Of a stretch of DNA of 64,000 bases, positions 34,624 through 47,883 are shown in pieces. The first letter of the stretch is position 1. Each line of letters opens with the position of its first letter. The notes below the pieces were generated by a model that was given only the letters and a program-made list of their open reading frames with translations, had not been told where the DNA came from and made no database searches. The stretch spans positions 8,308,001 to 8,372,000 of the forward strand of contig NC_135143.1 in assembly GCF_051014445.1 (NCBI RefSeq), read 5' to 3'. The DNA comes from Colletes latitarsis (taxonomy: Eukaryota; Arthropoda; Insecta; Hymenoptera; Colletidae). The position numbers were made by a program, and so were the translations under genes.

Positions 34624-37600
34624 TATAAACGTAGGAATCTTTACACGGTGACATTGTTCAAAATAAAAACGTAGCGTTTAATATTATTAACTGCAAACAC
34701 TTTATCGAGCGATTGCAGTTATTAGAAAAGATTACAAAAATTCAAGGAAAAAGCTTGAAACAATGTTTAAGATATTAAAGAGTCACCGAACATAACATGT
34801 TTTATATATGAATTATTAAATAATGTCGTAGACATTTGAATGTCAAAAAAAAAAAATTGCAACATCTTCCAAAACAATTTTTCGCAGTTCGAGCGCAATA
34901 TGAATGGAGCCTCTAAGACAGACTTTCGTTAAATATAATATGCCAACATTATAAAACTATAAAAGAGCGTAACAATATTAAAACGTTACGACAAAAAATG
35001 GAAAACGTTCGACTTCCAGCTATTCGTACAAACAAGTGCAACGTTTTTTTAATAATTCATGTCTCTCGAACTCTACTATTTCAAAATCAAACTAAAATTC
35101 TCGCGACTCCCAGAACGAATCAATTCCCAGGATTCTGCGATCTGTCCGACAAAAAAAAAACAATAGGCAAGTACATAGAGCAGATTTACAGAATATACGT
35201 CGACAGTGGCAAGAGTCGGTTCGTGATCAGAATCCACACGACCGTGCACTTCCGTTTTCCGCGAGATGACGCGAGGTCGAACGCGCTCGTGCCAAGGGAC
35301 ACCCACGCTACCGGAAACGACGGACATTTTTCCTGGTCGTTTTCGTCCCCTGGACGTCCATTCCTTTCGACGCAGAGCGCTCAATGCCCCAGCATCCCCG
35401 ACGCCGACGCGCCGTTGCAACGGTTGCGTTTCGACTGGTCGCGAACCCCAGAGTAGACGTCAAATTTGCCTACAACACAATGGCCCAATCGGAACACAAA
35501 CAACAGCCGTTTAGGCGTGCTTCGAATCGAACCGTGCTCTAACCCCTTAAAGTAGCCCCTGCCAGGACGGTAGCTATTGCAACAGCTCACCACCCTATGA
35601 ATGAAATTCGAATATCCAAGTACGAGTGACCCTTGCACTACTCTTGATAAAAATAAAAACATCCTGAATTTATGGTCGTATTTAACTTTTATTATTACTG
35701 AAAAAGTACTCTACTCAATGTGATAGCGTAAAATAATAAGGGAAATTAGAATAATTTTATTATTTTTACCGTGACAGTTTTAATTTAAAATTTTTTAATG
35801 CAAGATGAAAACAGGCAAGTTTCGTACAAAAATTTCTTAGCGAATGATTTTTATGTGTAGTCTGGATAGATGTTAGAAAATTTTATCGCATTACCAATTA
35901 CGAATTTAAAATATTTAATAAAATTTAAATAATCTTAGATAAAAATTGTTTTCATAAATTTTGACTTCTGTATTATAAAATAGTACATCTAAACATAGAA
36001 ACATAGTCTCGAATTATCATGTTTTCAATATAAAGAGTAATAAAGAGAATCTGCACGAGGGTTGCTAAAAGAATATTAGGTCATATTTCATTTTTATTGT
36101 TAACGAAAACACTCCCCATCTTCAGTTCTTTTTTCATATTTTGAAGTGCTTTGACTACTGGCAAAATGTTTTCGACGGTAATACGAAATCACTTTAAAGT
36201 ATTGTAATATACATATAAATTGCTTTTATTATCCTTTCCCTTTTGTTAGCTTTGAATGGTATTATAACCATATAATATGCCAGCTTTTCGTACCCAATTT
36301 TGTTGTATATCATTACTTTGTAAAATGAAGGAGACAGATATTATTTCGAAGAGCGTTTATCATGGTATTACGGTAATTTAGTATTGCACTTATATGCAGT
36401 AGAACCTGATACGATCGAGGTTTACGGAGTAATCAACGTAAACGATCCAATGGGAACAATTAATCGATAATATTCGGTTACAATTTGCAACCTCAATCGT
36501 TGCTAAGTGATTATCCGTTTCGCTTATAATTATTGCAGAAACACTTACCCCATGTTTGAAGATTCGGTAAATATGGTTGGGAATATATGAGTATATACGT
36601 ACCTGCAACAAAACCAAAGAATATGGTTAAAATCGAATAACAACAACTCCTATTTTTACTTATGTTTCGAGTCATCATTTACATTTATACTCTATACAAC
36701 TACATTTGCTTCAAAGGTGGATTGAAACGTAAATCACTATAATTAATGTAAAATCAACAATTGGTCACAAAGCAGCAGAATCAGTTTCTTTTTTCTGGAG
36801 TATGTAAAATTGAAACTTTATTTTCTAATTAATTTTTCTAAGTTGATTTCTGATAGAAGTCTTCACGAAATTTAGCACACCTATATAGTAAATGTATCTT
36901 TATCGCCAGGAAAGCAACCAGTATATCTGCATTGATTTTTCCACTATATTTAAAAACAAAAATGTTTCATTCTTTCTAGCCATTTTTAGTATTTTTCTCT
37001 AGTATGTTGTCAATCCAAAAATTTTCAATTCCTTTTTCGTTGAAGTCTCGACCATAGTACACTCGTACTAAAAGCGACGCAATATCACAGTTTTGTTTCG
37101 AAGCGCGTGCTTTTTTCACCTAACCCAACGGTTCATGTATTTTTTCAATAGATTAATATTTTTTTATAAAAAAAAAAATACGTATGTCGTCGCGAAGTAT
37201 TTATAAATTCGTGTGCACGGTTCGAAGAAACAAATGTCGCACTCTTTGGAAAGTTCTTAATTAGAAAACTCCGTAAACGAACTCGAGTACAATTAACTGT
37301 CGACGAAATTATCGCGAAATTCATAGAATGCAATAAATTTAAGAATATTTTTGTAATAACTTCTGCTCGTGTACACTCCTTCCAAAAGTCACTGAATATT
37401 TATATACGTATACGTATAAAGTTTGGTGAAGTTAATCACGAAAAATTGTTATTATATAGTAGAAAGCTAAAAATAAACATTTTTTTAAATATGTAGACCA
37501 TTTGTTAAAGCAAAAATCTATCCTACGTACAAGAATCATGGTTATGGAAGCTATTCATTACGATTAGGTTGGCGCGTTGGGTCCATTATTTATTATTTCC

Positions 37601-37754
37601 ACTTCCACTGACGTCTAAATCGAATTCAATTTTCTCAAAAATTGAGCTTCGTATAAGAAACATTTCATTCTTCCTTTTTTACTTGGATTTTCATTACCCC
37701 ACATTTATATAAAGCCTGCAACTACCTAAGTCGCATGTCGAAAATTCTTTAAAA
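34624..37754. other. No gene seen; GC-richer block 35200-35600
   Basis: Mostly AT-rich. The ATG frame 34998-35456 (152 codons, MENVRLPAIRTNKCNV at its start) overlaps long frames on the other strand and has no recognisable domain; I treat it as unsupported. A long A run lies at 37166-37179. Confidence 0.5.
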
Positions 37755-37756
37755 AA

Positions 37757-38662
37757 AGTACCATACCAATAATTATAAATTACAAATAATTATGAAAAAT
37801 ATCTTATAATGATTACTTCGTTCATATTAAATAAATTATTGTAAATTGGTCTTCCAATACTAAAATAGAGAGGCAGATGTAAATTGTAGAGCAATCCTTT
37901 GAAAGAAAATACCATTCAATGAATTATAAATTAAAAATAATTTTGAAAAATATGTTATAATGATTACTTCGTTCACATTGAATACAGGGTGTTCGGCCAG
38001 ACTAAGAAGAAATTACAATGGAAGATTCTAGAGGCCAAAATAAGACGAAAATCAAGAATAGCAATTTCTTGATTGAGGCCTCGTTAAGAAGTTATTAACG
38101 TTTAAAGTTCCGTTTGTAAAACGGCAATCTGCGAACAGCTACGTACGCGTGATAGCGATTCTCACTCACGAGACTGTAAGGCTGTCGATACGTTAGGTAG
38201 TAGAGTTTCTCATGTTGAATGAGAACCACTACTACAGGCGGAACTATAAACGTTAATAACTTTTTAACGAAGCTTCAATCAACAAACTGGTATTCTTGAT
38301 TTTCGTCTTATTTTAGCCTCTAGAATCTCCCATTAAAATTTTTCCCAGGGGTGGCCGAACACACTGTACATTATTGTAAATTGGTCTCCCAATACAAAAG
38401 TATCATACCCACTATTTATAAATTACAAATGATTTCGAAACACATTCTTATAAATGATTACTTCATTTACATTAAATATACTATTGTAAGTTGGAGTTCC
38501 AATTCTAAAATAGAGAGGTAGACGTAAATTGTAGAGTAATCCTTTGAAAAGATACCATTCCATGAATTATAAATTACAAATAATTTTGAAACGTATTCTT
38601 ATAAATGATTACTTCGTCCATATTAAATACACTATTGTAAATTGGTGTTCCATTACTAAAAG
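37757..38662 (+). repeat. Tandem array, four ~151-bp units, split by TIR-A copy 11
   Basis: Units begin near 37760, 37911, 38401 and 38553. Each contains AATTATAAATTACAAATAAT-like sequence, GATTACTTCGTTCA, TATTGTAAATTGGT and AAAATAGAGAGG. The second unit is interrupted at a TA by TIR-A copy 11. Confidence 0.88.
37985..38366. mobile_element. TIR-A element copy 11, hairpin-core subfamily (382 bp)
   Basis: Starts CAGGGTGTTCGGCCAG and ends GTGGCCGAACACACTG, TA on both sides. Between the subterminal arms is a core (about 38107-38250) shared with copy 12 rather than the usual sub-repeats. It begins GTTCCGTTTGTAAAACGGC and contains CTGTAAGGCTGTCGATACGT. The insertion interrupts a tandem-repeat unit, so the target site can be read directly. 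Confidence 0.9.
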
Positions 38663-40440
38663 CAAGGGGTAGCAACCCATGGGGTACAAGTGATCCTAAT
38701 TGAATTGACCACGGACGTACTGGAACCAAATGTTGAAACTGTAGCGAGTCGCAAAAAGTATAAACTTTTAAAAAACGTGGAATAACATAGATTTCTTTCG
38801 CGAGTGACACGTGGAAACCACTTTCTGGTGGTAAATCTCGGTGCCAGCGTCTTGCATTCCGCGTCGATCGTTTCAGCCACCCCGATGATCAGTTTTCCAC
38901 GCAGATCAACGGAAGCATCGTTGAGGTTAAAGAAGATTTACGAACGGCGCGCGCCTGGCGTTTTCCCGCTCTCGGGACAGCGCGAGTTTTTACAGAATTG
39001 GATTGTAGCGAGATTTATGCGCGAGCTTTCATCCCCCTCCTGCGCCGAGTCGAGGATTAATTAAGGGGCATTAATTAAAATTCACCGGGTAAATGTAAAT
39101 CAGCTTCCCTCTCGCGTTGTTGTCCGCGGTCCCGTTGATCAGCACCGGCATCGATTTTATTAATTTCGGTATTGTTCCCATTCCCCGCGAGATATTTCCC
39201 TATCGAGTTAATCGTTGAGATCATCCGCTGGATCGGACAGCGACACGACGCTTTGCAAACGCACGGAAACTTGGATTTTTCTAGAATTTTTCACTCTGTC
39301 TCCATGCATTAATCAACAGCCTTTCGGGACGACGAATTGTACAGACTCGAAGTTTACCATAGCGCAAAATTTGCAAGTAGGATCTTGGAATTATTCTAAG
39401 AGTCTCTGGACTTTTCAGGAACTGATATTATGTTTCTTGGAGTCGTTTTTTCGAGATTGTACGACCATGGCGAGTTCTAAGTATTTTGCTCCGCGTTGAA
39501 ACTTTGCGTACGTGTAGAATATTGAAAAATACTTGACAATTTTTCTTATTTTCGCGATTGGGGGATGAAACTTCAAAATTCATAAGAATTACAAAAGTTC
39601 TTATCACATTGTTAGCTTAGACAATATTATAACTCACCATACGAATGATGTCGTCAGTAACCCTTAGCAGGAGATAAACTACCTCTAATTATTTAAATTC
39701 ACATAGACGACGTTAAAATAAAAACCTGATAGTTTAATATATAAATTTGATAAATAAATTCAGTAAAAATTATATGTCGTTAACAATTCTCAAAAAAAGG
39801 AGCAAAGTCAACTGATACCAAAGATAAAAAATGTAGAATTTAAAATGTGTAATTACTGATTTCTTATATCAATAACCGATTTGTAATTTTAAAGAATATT
39901 TCAGGCTTTATATTTTGAAATAACAGGTTTATTATTTATTTATATATTTACGTTTAGTTATTTATATATATATATTATTACATTTATTTATATGTTCTTC
40001 ATCCCCTCTCTTCATCCCCCAAATATGATACCTACCAAAAATAAAAAAATACGAGTTAAATATTTTTCGATGTTCTACACGCAAGCAAAATTTGACTGTT
40101 TTATTTATATACATCTTTCTACGTTAAAAGTGTTTTTTCGTGTCCCACCCGGATTGTAAAACGCCCTTTCGGAAACCATTGGCCTGAGATTTGTGACTCG
40201 TCGAGACAGTCGCAATGAATTATTGAAATAGACAAATCGAGAGACAGAGTCGCAATCGTGTACGAGACAGTTCTTTCACCGGTGCTTAAAACTTCCTTCG
40301 AACTTGATATTCATAAGCGTTCTCGATTCCATCCACCGAATAGCCACGATCAAATTTCTACCTGAATATCACGAATATCCGATCTAACCGATTCCCTCGT
40401 TATAACCGATATTAATTCACCGATATTAGAAGATTGCCCG
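38663..40440. other. No gene seen; GC-richer block 38790-39500
   Basis: 38660-38690 (CAAGGGGTAGCAACCCATGG) vaguely resembles a hAT-type end, but no partner end was found. The GC-richer block carries 74-94 codon frames on both strands without domains. The rest is AT-rich with (TA)n at 39965-39974. Confidence 0.45.
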
Positions 40441-40575
40441 GCGTTCTGTGAGCAAAGTTATTTTGCCAGAGCACTTTATCGAATACTTTGCATTTAATGT
40501 AGACCTTGTTCTAAATATATCTTCCATATTTCAGGCTTCTTCGGATGCTATGGAAACCGATAAACAGGAACGTTC
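40441..40575 (+). repeat. Repeat H copy 1
   Basis: Contains CACTTTATCGAATA, TTTAATGTAGACCTTG and CTTCTTCGGATGCT, matching 41630-41765 in the same order at about 75%. Confidence 0.65.
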
Positions 40576-40762
40576 GTGCTTATGGTTCGAAATTCAAATT
40601 CAAAGACTCATCGTTCATATTTTACTTTCGTTTGGACACATTTCATAGACGATATTTAAATAAAATAGTCTTGGCAAACATTGGATACAAGCATAAGGTG
40701 GTACGAGTACCAATGTGGAGATTCTATATGAAAAACTGGATCGAAAATATAGAATAAAATTT

Positions 40763-41118
40763 GTCCATTCGAGGTTTTGTTTCCAAGAAAAACGACTTTG
40801 AAAATTTATGGGACACGCGTCGGTATTCTAATTTCTTAAGTTTAGAAAAAAATTAATGTAAAGCAATATCGTTGTTTGTTGAAACATACTGAAAAGAGGA
40901 CGATTATGTATGCACCGAAACGGACAACATTTTGAGGAATATCTTAGGTGATAACAAGTAAATTAATAAAAGAATCTGTTTCGAAAGTTCAATTTTTTGT
41001 GTAACCTTAAATACCGATTAAAATTAATTCGAATAAATCGAAGCATTCTGGTGTGCCATATCTGATAAATTTTCAAAGTCGTTTTTCCTAAAAACAAAAC
41101 CTTGGACAAAAAAATTTA
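40763..41118. repeat. Imperfect inverted repeat
   Basis: GAAAAACGACTTTGAAAAT at 40787-40805 and its reverse complement near 41075-41093. The arms of about 55 bases include GGTTTTGTTT. The spacer is about 240 bases. The right arm continues into sequence related to family B. Confidence 0.65.
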
Positions 41119-41629
41119 CTTTACATTTTCAATTCATTTTTTCATTTAGAATCGCCATGTTGCTATTTCAAAGTACAAGAGTTTACAATAGATAAAAAAA
41201 ACTAAAATTAAAAGAAGAAGATTAAACGATACTTAAAAAAATTTACTAAAATTTCAGATAATTGAAAATATACAAACTCTAGTAAAATCAACTGTCGTCT
41301 AAACTTAACAGTACTCTTTTATTAAATTCTTGCGGAATTTTTTAGATATTGGAACGACTAAAAAGATGTTCTACATTTCAAAATCTTAATTTAGTATAAA
41401 AATATAAGTTCAACAAGTCATTGCGTTCGTTTAACAGGGTAAACAAAAAAAATGTGAGAATCCACATCTCGTTTAAAAAATATATTATTATTTAGGGAAT
41501 GATGATACAAAATCTAGATTGTATCGTGAATAATATTTAATTATTGCTTTGTTTATAAGAAAAGTTCTATCTGATTCGAAAAATAAATAAAACCCAATCT
41601 AAGCGATATTAATACACGGATGCCACGGC
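41119..41629. other. AT-rich, no gene seen
   Basis: Nothing recognised. Confidence 0.5.
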
Positions 41630-41765
41630 GATCTACGGGCGAAGCTATTTTTCCCAGGCACTTTATCGAATATTTCCCATTTAATATAGAGCTTGCTCTC
41701 AACATATCTTGGTTATTCATCGACCAGCCTTCTTCGGATGCTTGCGATTACGACAGGAACGTTAA
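41630..41765 (+). repeat. Repeat H copy 2
   Basis: Direct diverged copy of 40441-40575 (GGCACTTTATCGAATATT, then TTTAATATAGAGCTTG and CTTCTTCGGATGCT). Confidence 0.65.
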
Positions 41766-42325
41766 TTTTATCGTGGTTCGATCCGCCACGAATTCCATAA
41801 CTTCATACAGCGCCGCCTCCTCGAACGCGAGGCCACGAAAACCACCCTTTTTCCAACGGCCACTACCACCCCCTCGCCTCAGGCTTCTTAATCGATAACT
41901 GATTTACGGGACAGGCTGATTGGAAGAAACGGGACCGAATCACTCGGAAGGAACTTATCGAATTAACCGCGTAATCGTTCTAATGTTTGTCTAACGACAT
42001 TATTTACAAGGTGGAAAGGGAAACGCGAAAAAATCCAGTTAGCCGTTTTCCTCGTCGACAATGGCGCCGCGGGACTTTTTCGCGAACATTTATTCGCGGA
42101 ATGGATTCGGCGCTACTTGAAGGAAACACCTTTATCCCCTTAAAGATGTTCCCAAAGGCTCGCAATTACGTTAAAGTAGCCTTAACAATGAAGGGAAAAA
42201 GGAAGCCTGCAGCACTTCGAATTACAATTTGCTGGCTTAAGCCCGTTACTAAGTCGCCCTCGATTACCCCGGAACGACGGGAAAAGAATTGAACGCCGCG
42301 AAGCGAAGTAAAATATCGTAGACAT
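41766..42325. other. GC-richer block, no gene seen
   Basis: Frames of 92 and 101 codons run through it on the plus strand without recognisable domains. No splice-bounded exon stood out. Confidence 0.45.
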
Positions 42326-43312
42326 GAGAATTTGAAAATTTTATTCTGGCTCGTTCGATGAAATTTATAAGAAAGGTTAGCAGGGATATATTTAACAGAC
42401 GTTTCCTTTTCTAGAAAAAAAAAAAAATCGAAACCGTTTTAGTTCTCAATTGAATTAGCAGAATTGTAAAATTGCATTCTTCGATAATTTAAATCATTTA
42501 CGATAATAAATTACTTTTAATTACTTTTAAATTATTAGAAAGTGTAATAGATAACAATGAGAATTTTCAAATTCTCTTCTGGTGCTTTCGATGAAAGAAA
42601 AGCTTAACTGGGATATATTTAACAGACGTTTCATGTTCTAAATAAAGGATCGAACCCGTTTTAGTTCTCAATATGGATTGACCGAATTGCAAAACTGCAT
42701 TATTTTATGATTTCAATCGTTCACGGTAATAATAGATGATGGCTGCGAGAATTCGAAAATTCTATTCTGGTACTTTCCATGAAATTTAGATAAAAGATTA
42801 ACATGATACGTATAACACACGTTTCCTTTTCTAGAAAAAGAGATCGAAACCGTTTTAGTTCTGAATGTGGATTGACAGAATTGTAAAATTACATTATTCG
42901 ATAATTTCACTTGTTTAAGATAATAATAGATGGCAATGAGAATTTCAAAATTCTATTCTGGTACTTTCCATGAAATTTGCAGAAAAGGTTAACAGGGATA
43001 CATATCTATAACACACGTTTCTTTTTCTAGAGAAAAGATCGATAACGATTTAGTTCTCAATTGAATTGGCAGAATTGTAAAATTACATTCTTCGATAATT
43101 TAAATCATTTACGATAATAATAGATAGCAATGAGAATTTTCAAATTCTCTTCTGGTGCTTTCGATGAAAGAAAAGCTTAACTGGGATATATTTAACAGAC
43201 GTTTCATGTTCTAAAAAAAGGATCGAACCCGTTTTAGTTCTCAATATGGATTGAAAGAATTGTAAAACTGCATTATTCTATGATTTCAATCGTTCACGAT
43301 AATAATAGAAGG
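42326..43312 (+). repeat. Five-unit tandem array with 3-unit higher-order pattern
   Basis: Units start at GAGAATT words at 42326, 42559, 42747, 42938 and 43132 (spacings 233, 188, 191, 194). Each has a TTCTGG(T/C) segment, ACA(G/C)ACGTTTC, then GTTTTAGTTCT and ATAATAATAGA. Units 2 and 5 share variants (GGTGCTTTCGATGAAAGAAA), as do the ends of units 1 and 4 (CTCAATTGAATT). This implies duplication of a three-unit block of about 573 bases. Unit 1 carries an extra ~45 AT-rich bases. Confidence 0.9.
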
Positions 43313-43617
43313 TGATGAAGGTACAATTATATGAGAGCTGTGAAGAAAGTAATATAAGAAAGATTAATACGTGTCGTAAATTACATAGTATTGTATAAAG
43401 TGAAAGTGGATGGAAAAGAGGTCGAAATTATAAGGTGACTTGTCTCTATAAGAAGCTTTGTTTTTTAGAAGAATATCTTAAACAATCTGCAGAATGCACT
43501 TACATGCTGATTATTAAATTCTTTCCTATTGTATTTAACCTTGCATAAATCATAGATATAGAATTTTAAGATTTCTCTGTATTTTGTTTCAGTATATTTT
43601 ATTTCGTTTTTAACAGA
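43313..43617. other. No gene seen
   Basis: AT-rich sequence between the array and the next TIR-A copy. Confidence 0.5.
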
Positions 43618-44032
43618 CAGGGTGTTCGGCCACCTCTGGGAAAAATTTTAGTGTGCGATTCTAGAGGCCAACATAATACGAAAATCAAGAATACCAATTT
43701 TTTGATTGAGGCCTCATTAAAAAGTTATTAACGTTTAAAGTTCCGTCTGTAGAACGGCAATCTACGAACAGCTGCGTACGCGCGATAGTGACTCTCACTC
43801 AGAAAACTGTAAGGCTGTCGATACGTCAGTAAGTAGAGTCTCTCATGCTGTGTGAGAACCACTATCGTATGCACGCAGCTGTTCATAGATCACCATTCTA
43901 CAGATGGATCTATAAATGTTAATAACTTTTTAACAAAGCCTCAATCAACAAATTGATATTCTTGATTTTCGTCTTATTTTGGCCTCTAAAATCTTCTATT
44001 AAAATTTTTCCCAGGGGTGGCCGAACACCCTA
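43618..44032. mobile_element. TIR-A element copy 12, hairpin-core subfamily (415 bp)
   Basis: Starts CAGGGTGTTCGGCCACC and ends GGCCGAACACCCTA, followed by TA. The left flank is GA, so either the base pair was mutated or the end is off by one. The core contains a second inverted repeat: 43746-43789 and 43862-43906 are reverse complements at about 37 of 44 positions (ATCTACGAACAGCTGCGT against its complement). Copy 11 has the left half of this core but has lost the right arm. Confidence 0.9.
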
Positions 44033-47000
44033 TATATAAATAATAATAATAACGATTTTAATATAATTTTTTAAGGAAACGATCGAGTTGCAGCATACGG
44101 TTCCTACCAGACTTTCGTTCCTTATAATTACTAGAATACGATGCAATCGTACAAAAATTTGATCTTGAAGAAGTCTATCAAGGAGAATTTTGCAGTCAGA
44201 ATTTTTGGTGGTCGTGACATACAATTTTGTTAGAACCTATACATTTTACGACTCGTTATCCAAGGACGAACTACCGAGTATTTTAATATACAGCACGTTC
44301 TCCTCTTCCTAATTAGAACGGAAACGGAACTTGAGCGCAATTTAAACACCATCAACGACCAAATACAACGAAATCGCACAGTCTTTGAGGGAATTTCGTT
44401 CAGCGTGTTCGATCGCCAATGGTAATCGCTTGTCTCGTAGAACTCGTGTCCTCCCGCCGAGGCAAATTCGCCAGAATCGAGAAAGAATCGACCCAGATGT
44501 TGGCTTAATCGGTTGCGATTTACCTTCCCGGAAACGAAAGTTCGCGTTGTACAAGGGGACGGAAATGCGTATAAACTCTCCTTGTTTCCCTTCTCCGTCC
44601 AGCCGCAACTTTATCGTCGCGTTTCGCGAAATAATGATAGGGGCTTCATCGTTTTAACAGCTTTATCGCTTCTTCGGTCACGGCTTATCGGATCTAGATC
44701 CGATTATCATCGTGGAAGAAACGGCGACGCTCGAACTGTGAGCTTAGATTTGGAAAAAAGCTATTATTATTTCAAATCGTTATTATATTTAATCAAGCAA
44801 TTTAGGTTTTGGATGATCCTTTACGTTCTAGATCGTTGGTCGAGAATTTATTTTTATTTGTACATTATAATTAAAAGTGTTAATTTTAATCTTTAAACGA
44901 TAATAGCTTTGGAATAAACTATAACAATGTTTGTAATTTAATGCTGAACAGTCACCATTATTCTCTGAATCGGTGAATTATAAACTTTCCTGACCAAATT
45001 GTTTATATGGAAAACAAACGAAGTGGCTTGTATGGAAACGTTCAAATGTTGGCGGAAGTGCTTTAACAGGATGAAATTCAGATTCAAAATTCTCTGTTAA
45101 CTTCTGTGAAAAATGAAATCTACAAACACGTGAGAATACTATAGAACTTCGTTTGTTTTTATTTAAATGGTTTAGTTGAATTTTAAAAACAGAATATTTT
45201 TCAGATTATGCGTTGATCGTAAATTGTCGTTTGAGGCAAGGTTATTATAATTTCTTTATATTGATTTAAGAAAAATTTTCCAATTATCGGCACATATTTA
45301 GACAATCGTCATTTTGAATGGTAATAGAAAATTCTAATATTACTTCTCCCATTATAAAATAAAAAGGTACAGCATTCTGTGTCACACTAACATCTTTTCT
45401 TTACAATTATAATATATTCATTTTATTTTTTAATTCCTGTTGGGTTAAGGTAATGAAACTGAATGATTCAAACACACAAACTAAACTTATTTATTAAACT
45501 TGAAGAAGGTATAACGAAACATGTGATTGCACAATAAACGATACGTACTCCAAAGCATAAAAGAAAACTCTCCATTCTTTTTAAAGTATGCTCAGCGCTC
45601 TAAAAAGTTGGAAATCGTGATTGAAATTCCAACAATTTCTAAGGAACAAGTTGCTAATATCTTAGAATTTGACAATAGGTGTTTTTGTTACAGTAACTAT
45701 TATTTCAAATTGTTTTATTATATTGTTAGGGTGGTATCTTGGACAGAATACTTCTTCCAAGCTGTTAAATATTTTGAACAGTGGTTTCCTTCTCATTTTG
45801 ACCAAAATAATACTTATTTAAACGAACTTGATACGAAATTTAACATCACTACTTACTTTATGTTGTCATTCGTCACATTTCCCGAGTTTGTGTCTTAAAA
45901 CGTACTATACATATTAACGTGCTATACTTTAAACGTATTATACATACAGTTATTTTAAAAATATCAAATGACTAAAATCTATAAAATTTAAAAAATCTCG
46001 GAGAAAAAGTTTGAAAGTTAATAGATTTAAACAAAAAACCGTTATCCGCATTTTTCCAGATTAAAAACGTTCTTTCATACCAACGTTGAATCATAAGGCG
46101 CCACGTCTCCCCCGCTTTGATCCAGACATATTTCTTCAAATTCTGACGCTTTCCTTAAACCTCTTACATTCACGAAGACGTACTGTCCAGTCAAAGGAGT
46201 TGAAGAACGTCTCGGAACTAGCTTTGCCCCTGAAATCTATAACTTAGCCGAAATTGGTTCCCAGAGACTATCAAATTGCGAGTTCGACAAAAGTTCGAAA
46301 ATACGAGGCTTCCCGGTACGCGATATGACTCATACAGGATGGAATGCAATCGCATTGCAACGAAAGATCGTTCGAGTGGAATCGATCTCATTTGTAGCGG
46401 CGGAACGCCCGATGGAAACGCGTCTGACTATTTCGCAATGGGAATCGCGGAACTTTCCATCGCGCTTGTTCGTGGAAACTTCGGATTGGTTCGTTCCAGA
46501 TTCCGCGTTCGGTGATCATCGCTCATTTCCCGAAGTTTTTCTTACGGGAGAAAAGAATACGAGCGCGGAGTGGTTCTCCGACGATTCGTTTCTGTAAAAA
46601 TGAAAATGTCTCCCAGCTCGGACAAGGCTCGAGAGATGAGAGGATTCGAGCTCATACGAGAAAACGATCCGAGCGTTTCGTCATCGAGGATCTCGAAGAT
46701 CCTTAAACTCGAAGTTTTCATCGGGACCCGGTTAGGAACAGAAATTGATATTTGTTCTGGAAATATTATTTCTGTCTGCGACGTTCGTACAAAGAAATTC
46801 CTCTTATTTTCTTGTCAATGAGTTAGACACGCGCCGAAACGTTTCCCGTCGACAGGGTTGGCTGTTACGTTTCCCTGTGTTTGAATGCTCGAACAATCTT
46901 TAGGGATCGATACGTATTCGGCCAATATAATACAAACACTATTTCTTCAATTCATTTTTCTCCAATAATTCTCCATTGCAAAAAATCTTACAATATTGTT

Positions 47001-47104
47001 ATAACAATTACAGATAATATTTGCGAAAATTAAGTACCCCCTAATTACTGTCATAGCATGAAGAGCGATTGAACAAAATTTCGTCTGTATTGAATAAAAA
47101 TCAC
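44033..47104. other. No gene seen; GC-richer blocks 44320-44720 and 46080-46880
   Basis: Both GC-richer blocks have overlapping frames on the plus strand and on both strands (for example 44342-44657) without domains. The 123-codon frame ending at 45898 starts at TTG rather than ATG, is F/Y-rich and unrecognised. Confidence 0.45.
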
Positions 47105-47883
47105 AAAAGCTTCGTTAAAAAGTTATTAAAAAATTAAATTAAAAAATTTCAAATCATTCTGAAAAAATTATTTTTAGCTGCGAAGGTCAATTACAATCAT
47201 TTTTGGTGAATACGCATACCCCCGAAATCCTACCCACTTTCGAGAAAAAAATTCGTTACCGAAAATATAATGTCTGATCATGAATGAATAATTCCCCTGA
47301 AATTTCATGTGTTTCAAATCGTTCGGAAAAAATTATTTTCAGTTTCAGGGGTCGATTACAATCATTTTTGGTCATTACACATACCCCTGAAATCCTATGC
47401 ATTTTCAAGAGAAAAATTCCTTACCGAAAATCTAATGCGAGGCCAGAAATGCTTCCCTGAAATTTCATGCGTATCTTGAAAATATCATAACTTTCGAACG
47501 GATCGGGGGATTTTAATGTTTTAAAAGGCGAACGACGCGTATTTTGATCAAGAATATGTAGACATTCCAAGAATATTCGAAAAATTGTTCCTTAACCCCA
47601 TAAAGTGAGAAAACCCCCATCAAAATGGTCTAATTTTCAAACGGCCATAACTCCTGCAATAGTAAACGTATCTCATTGAAATTTAGTAGGGAGGTAGAGC
47701 TCATGGATACCTACAAAAGAGTATTAAACAACTTTTCTGTACAGCGCCTACCAAATTCAGTAAAAATGAAAAACGTATTTTTAAAATAGTACGTGTTAAA
47801 CGTTAATAACTTTTTAACGAAGCCTCCATCAACAAACTGGTATTCTCGATTTTCGATCTATTTTTGCCTCTAGAAACACCCTG
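47105..47883 (+). mobile_element. TIR-A element copy 13, left end lost
   Basis: Begins inside the left arm (AAGCTTCGTTAAAAAGTTAT) without the terminal CAGGGTG. Two sub-repeats (about 47140 and 47310). The right end keeps ACACCCTG followed by TA but lacks about 30 bases of the usual subterminal sequence after CCTCTAGAA. The recurring frame region is present but interrupted. Confidence 0.85.

Noticed and set aside
34998..35456. 152-codon ORF with a good ATG
   Set aside because: A 114-codon frame runs on the opposite strand over the same bases, and no motif is recognised in either.
38655..38690. hAT-type terminal repeat (CAAGGGGTAGCAACCCATGG)
   Set aside because: No matching inverted end or 8-base target duplication was found nearby.
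42326..43312. CRISPR array
   Set aside because: Units are ~190 bases and diverge along their whole length, with no short identical repeats separated by unique spacers. It is a eukaryotic tandem repeat.
45527..45898. 123-codon frame
   Set aside because: It starts at TTG, not ATG. It is F/Y-rich as expected from AT-rich DNA and matches no family I know.
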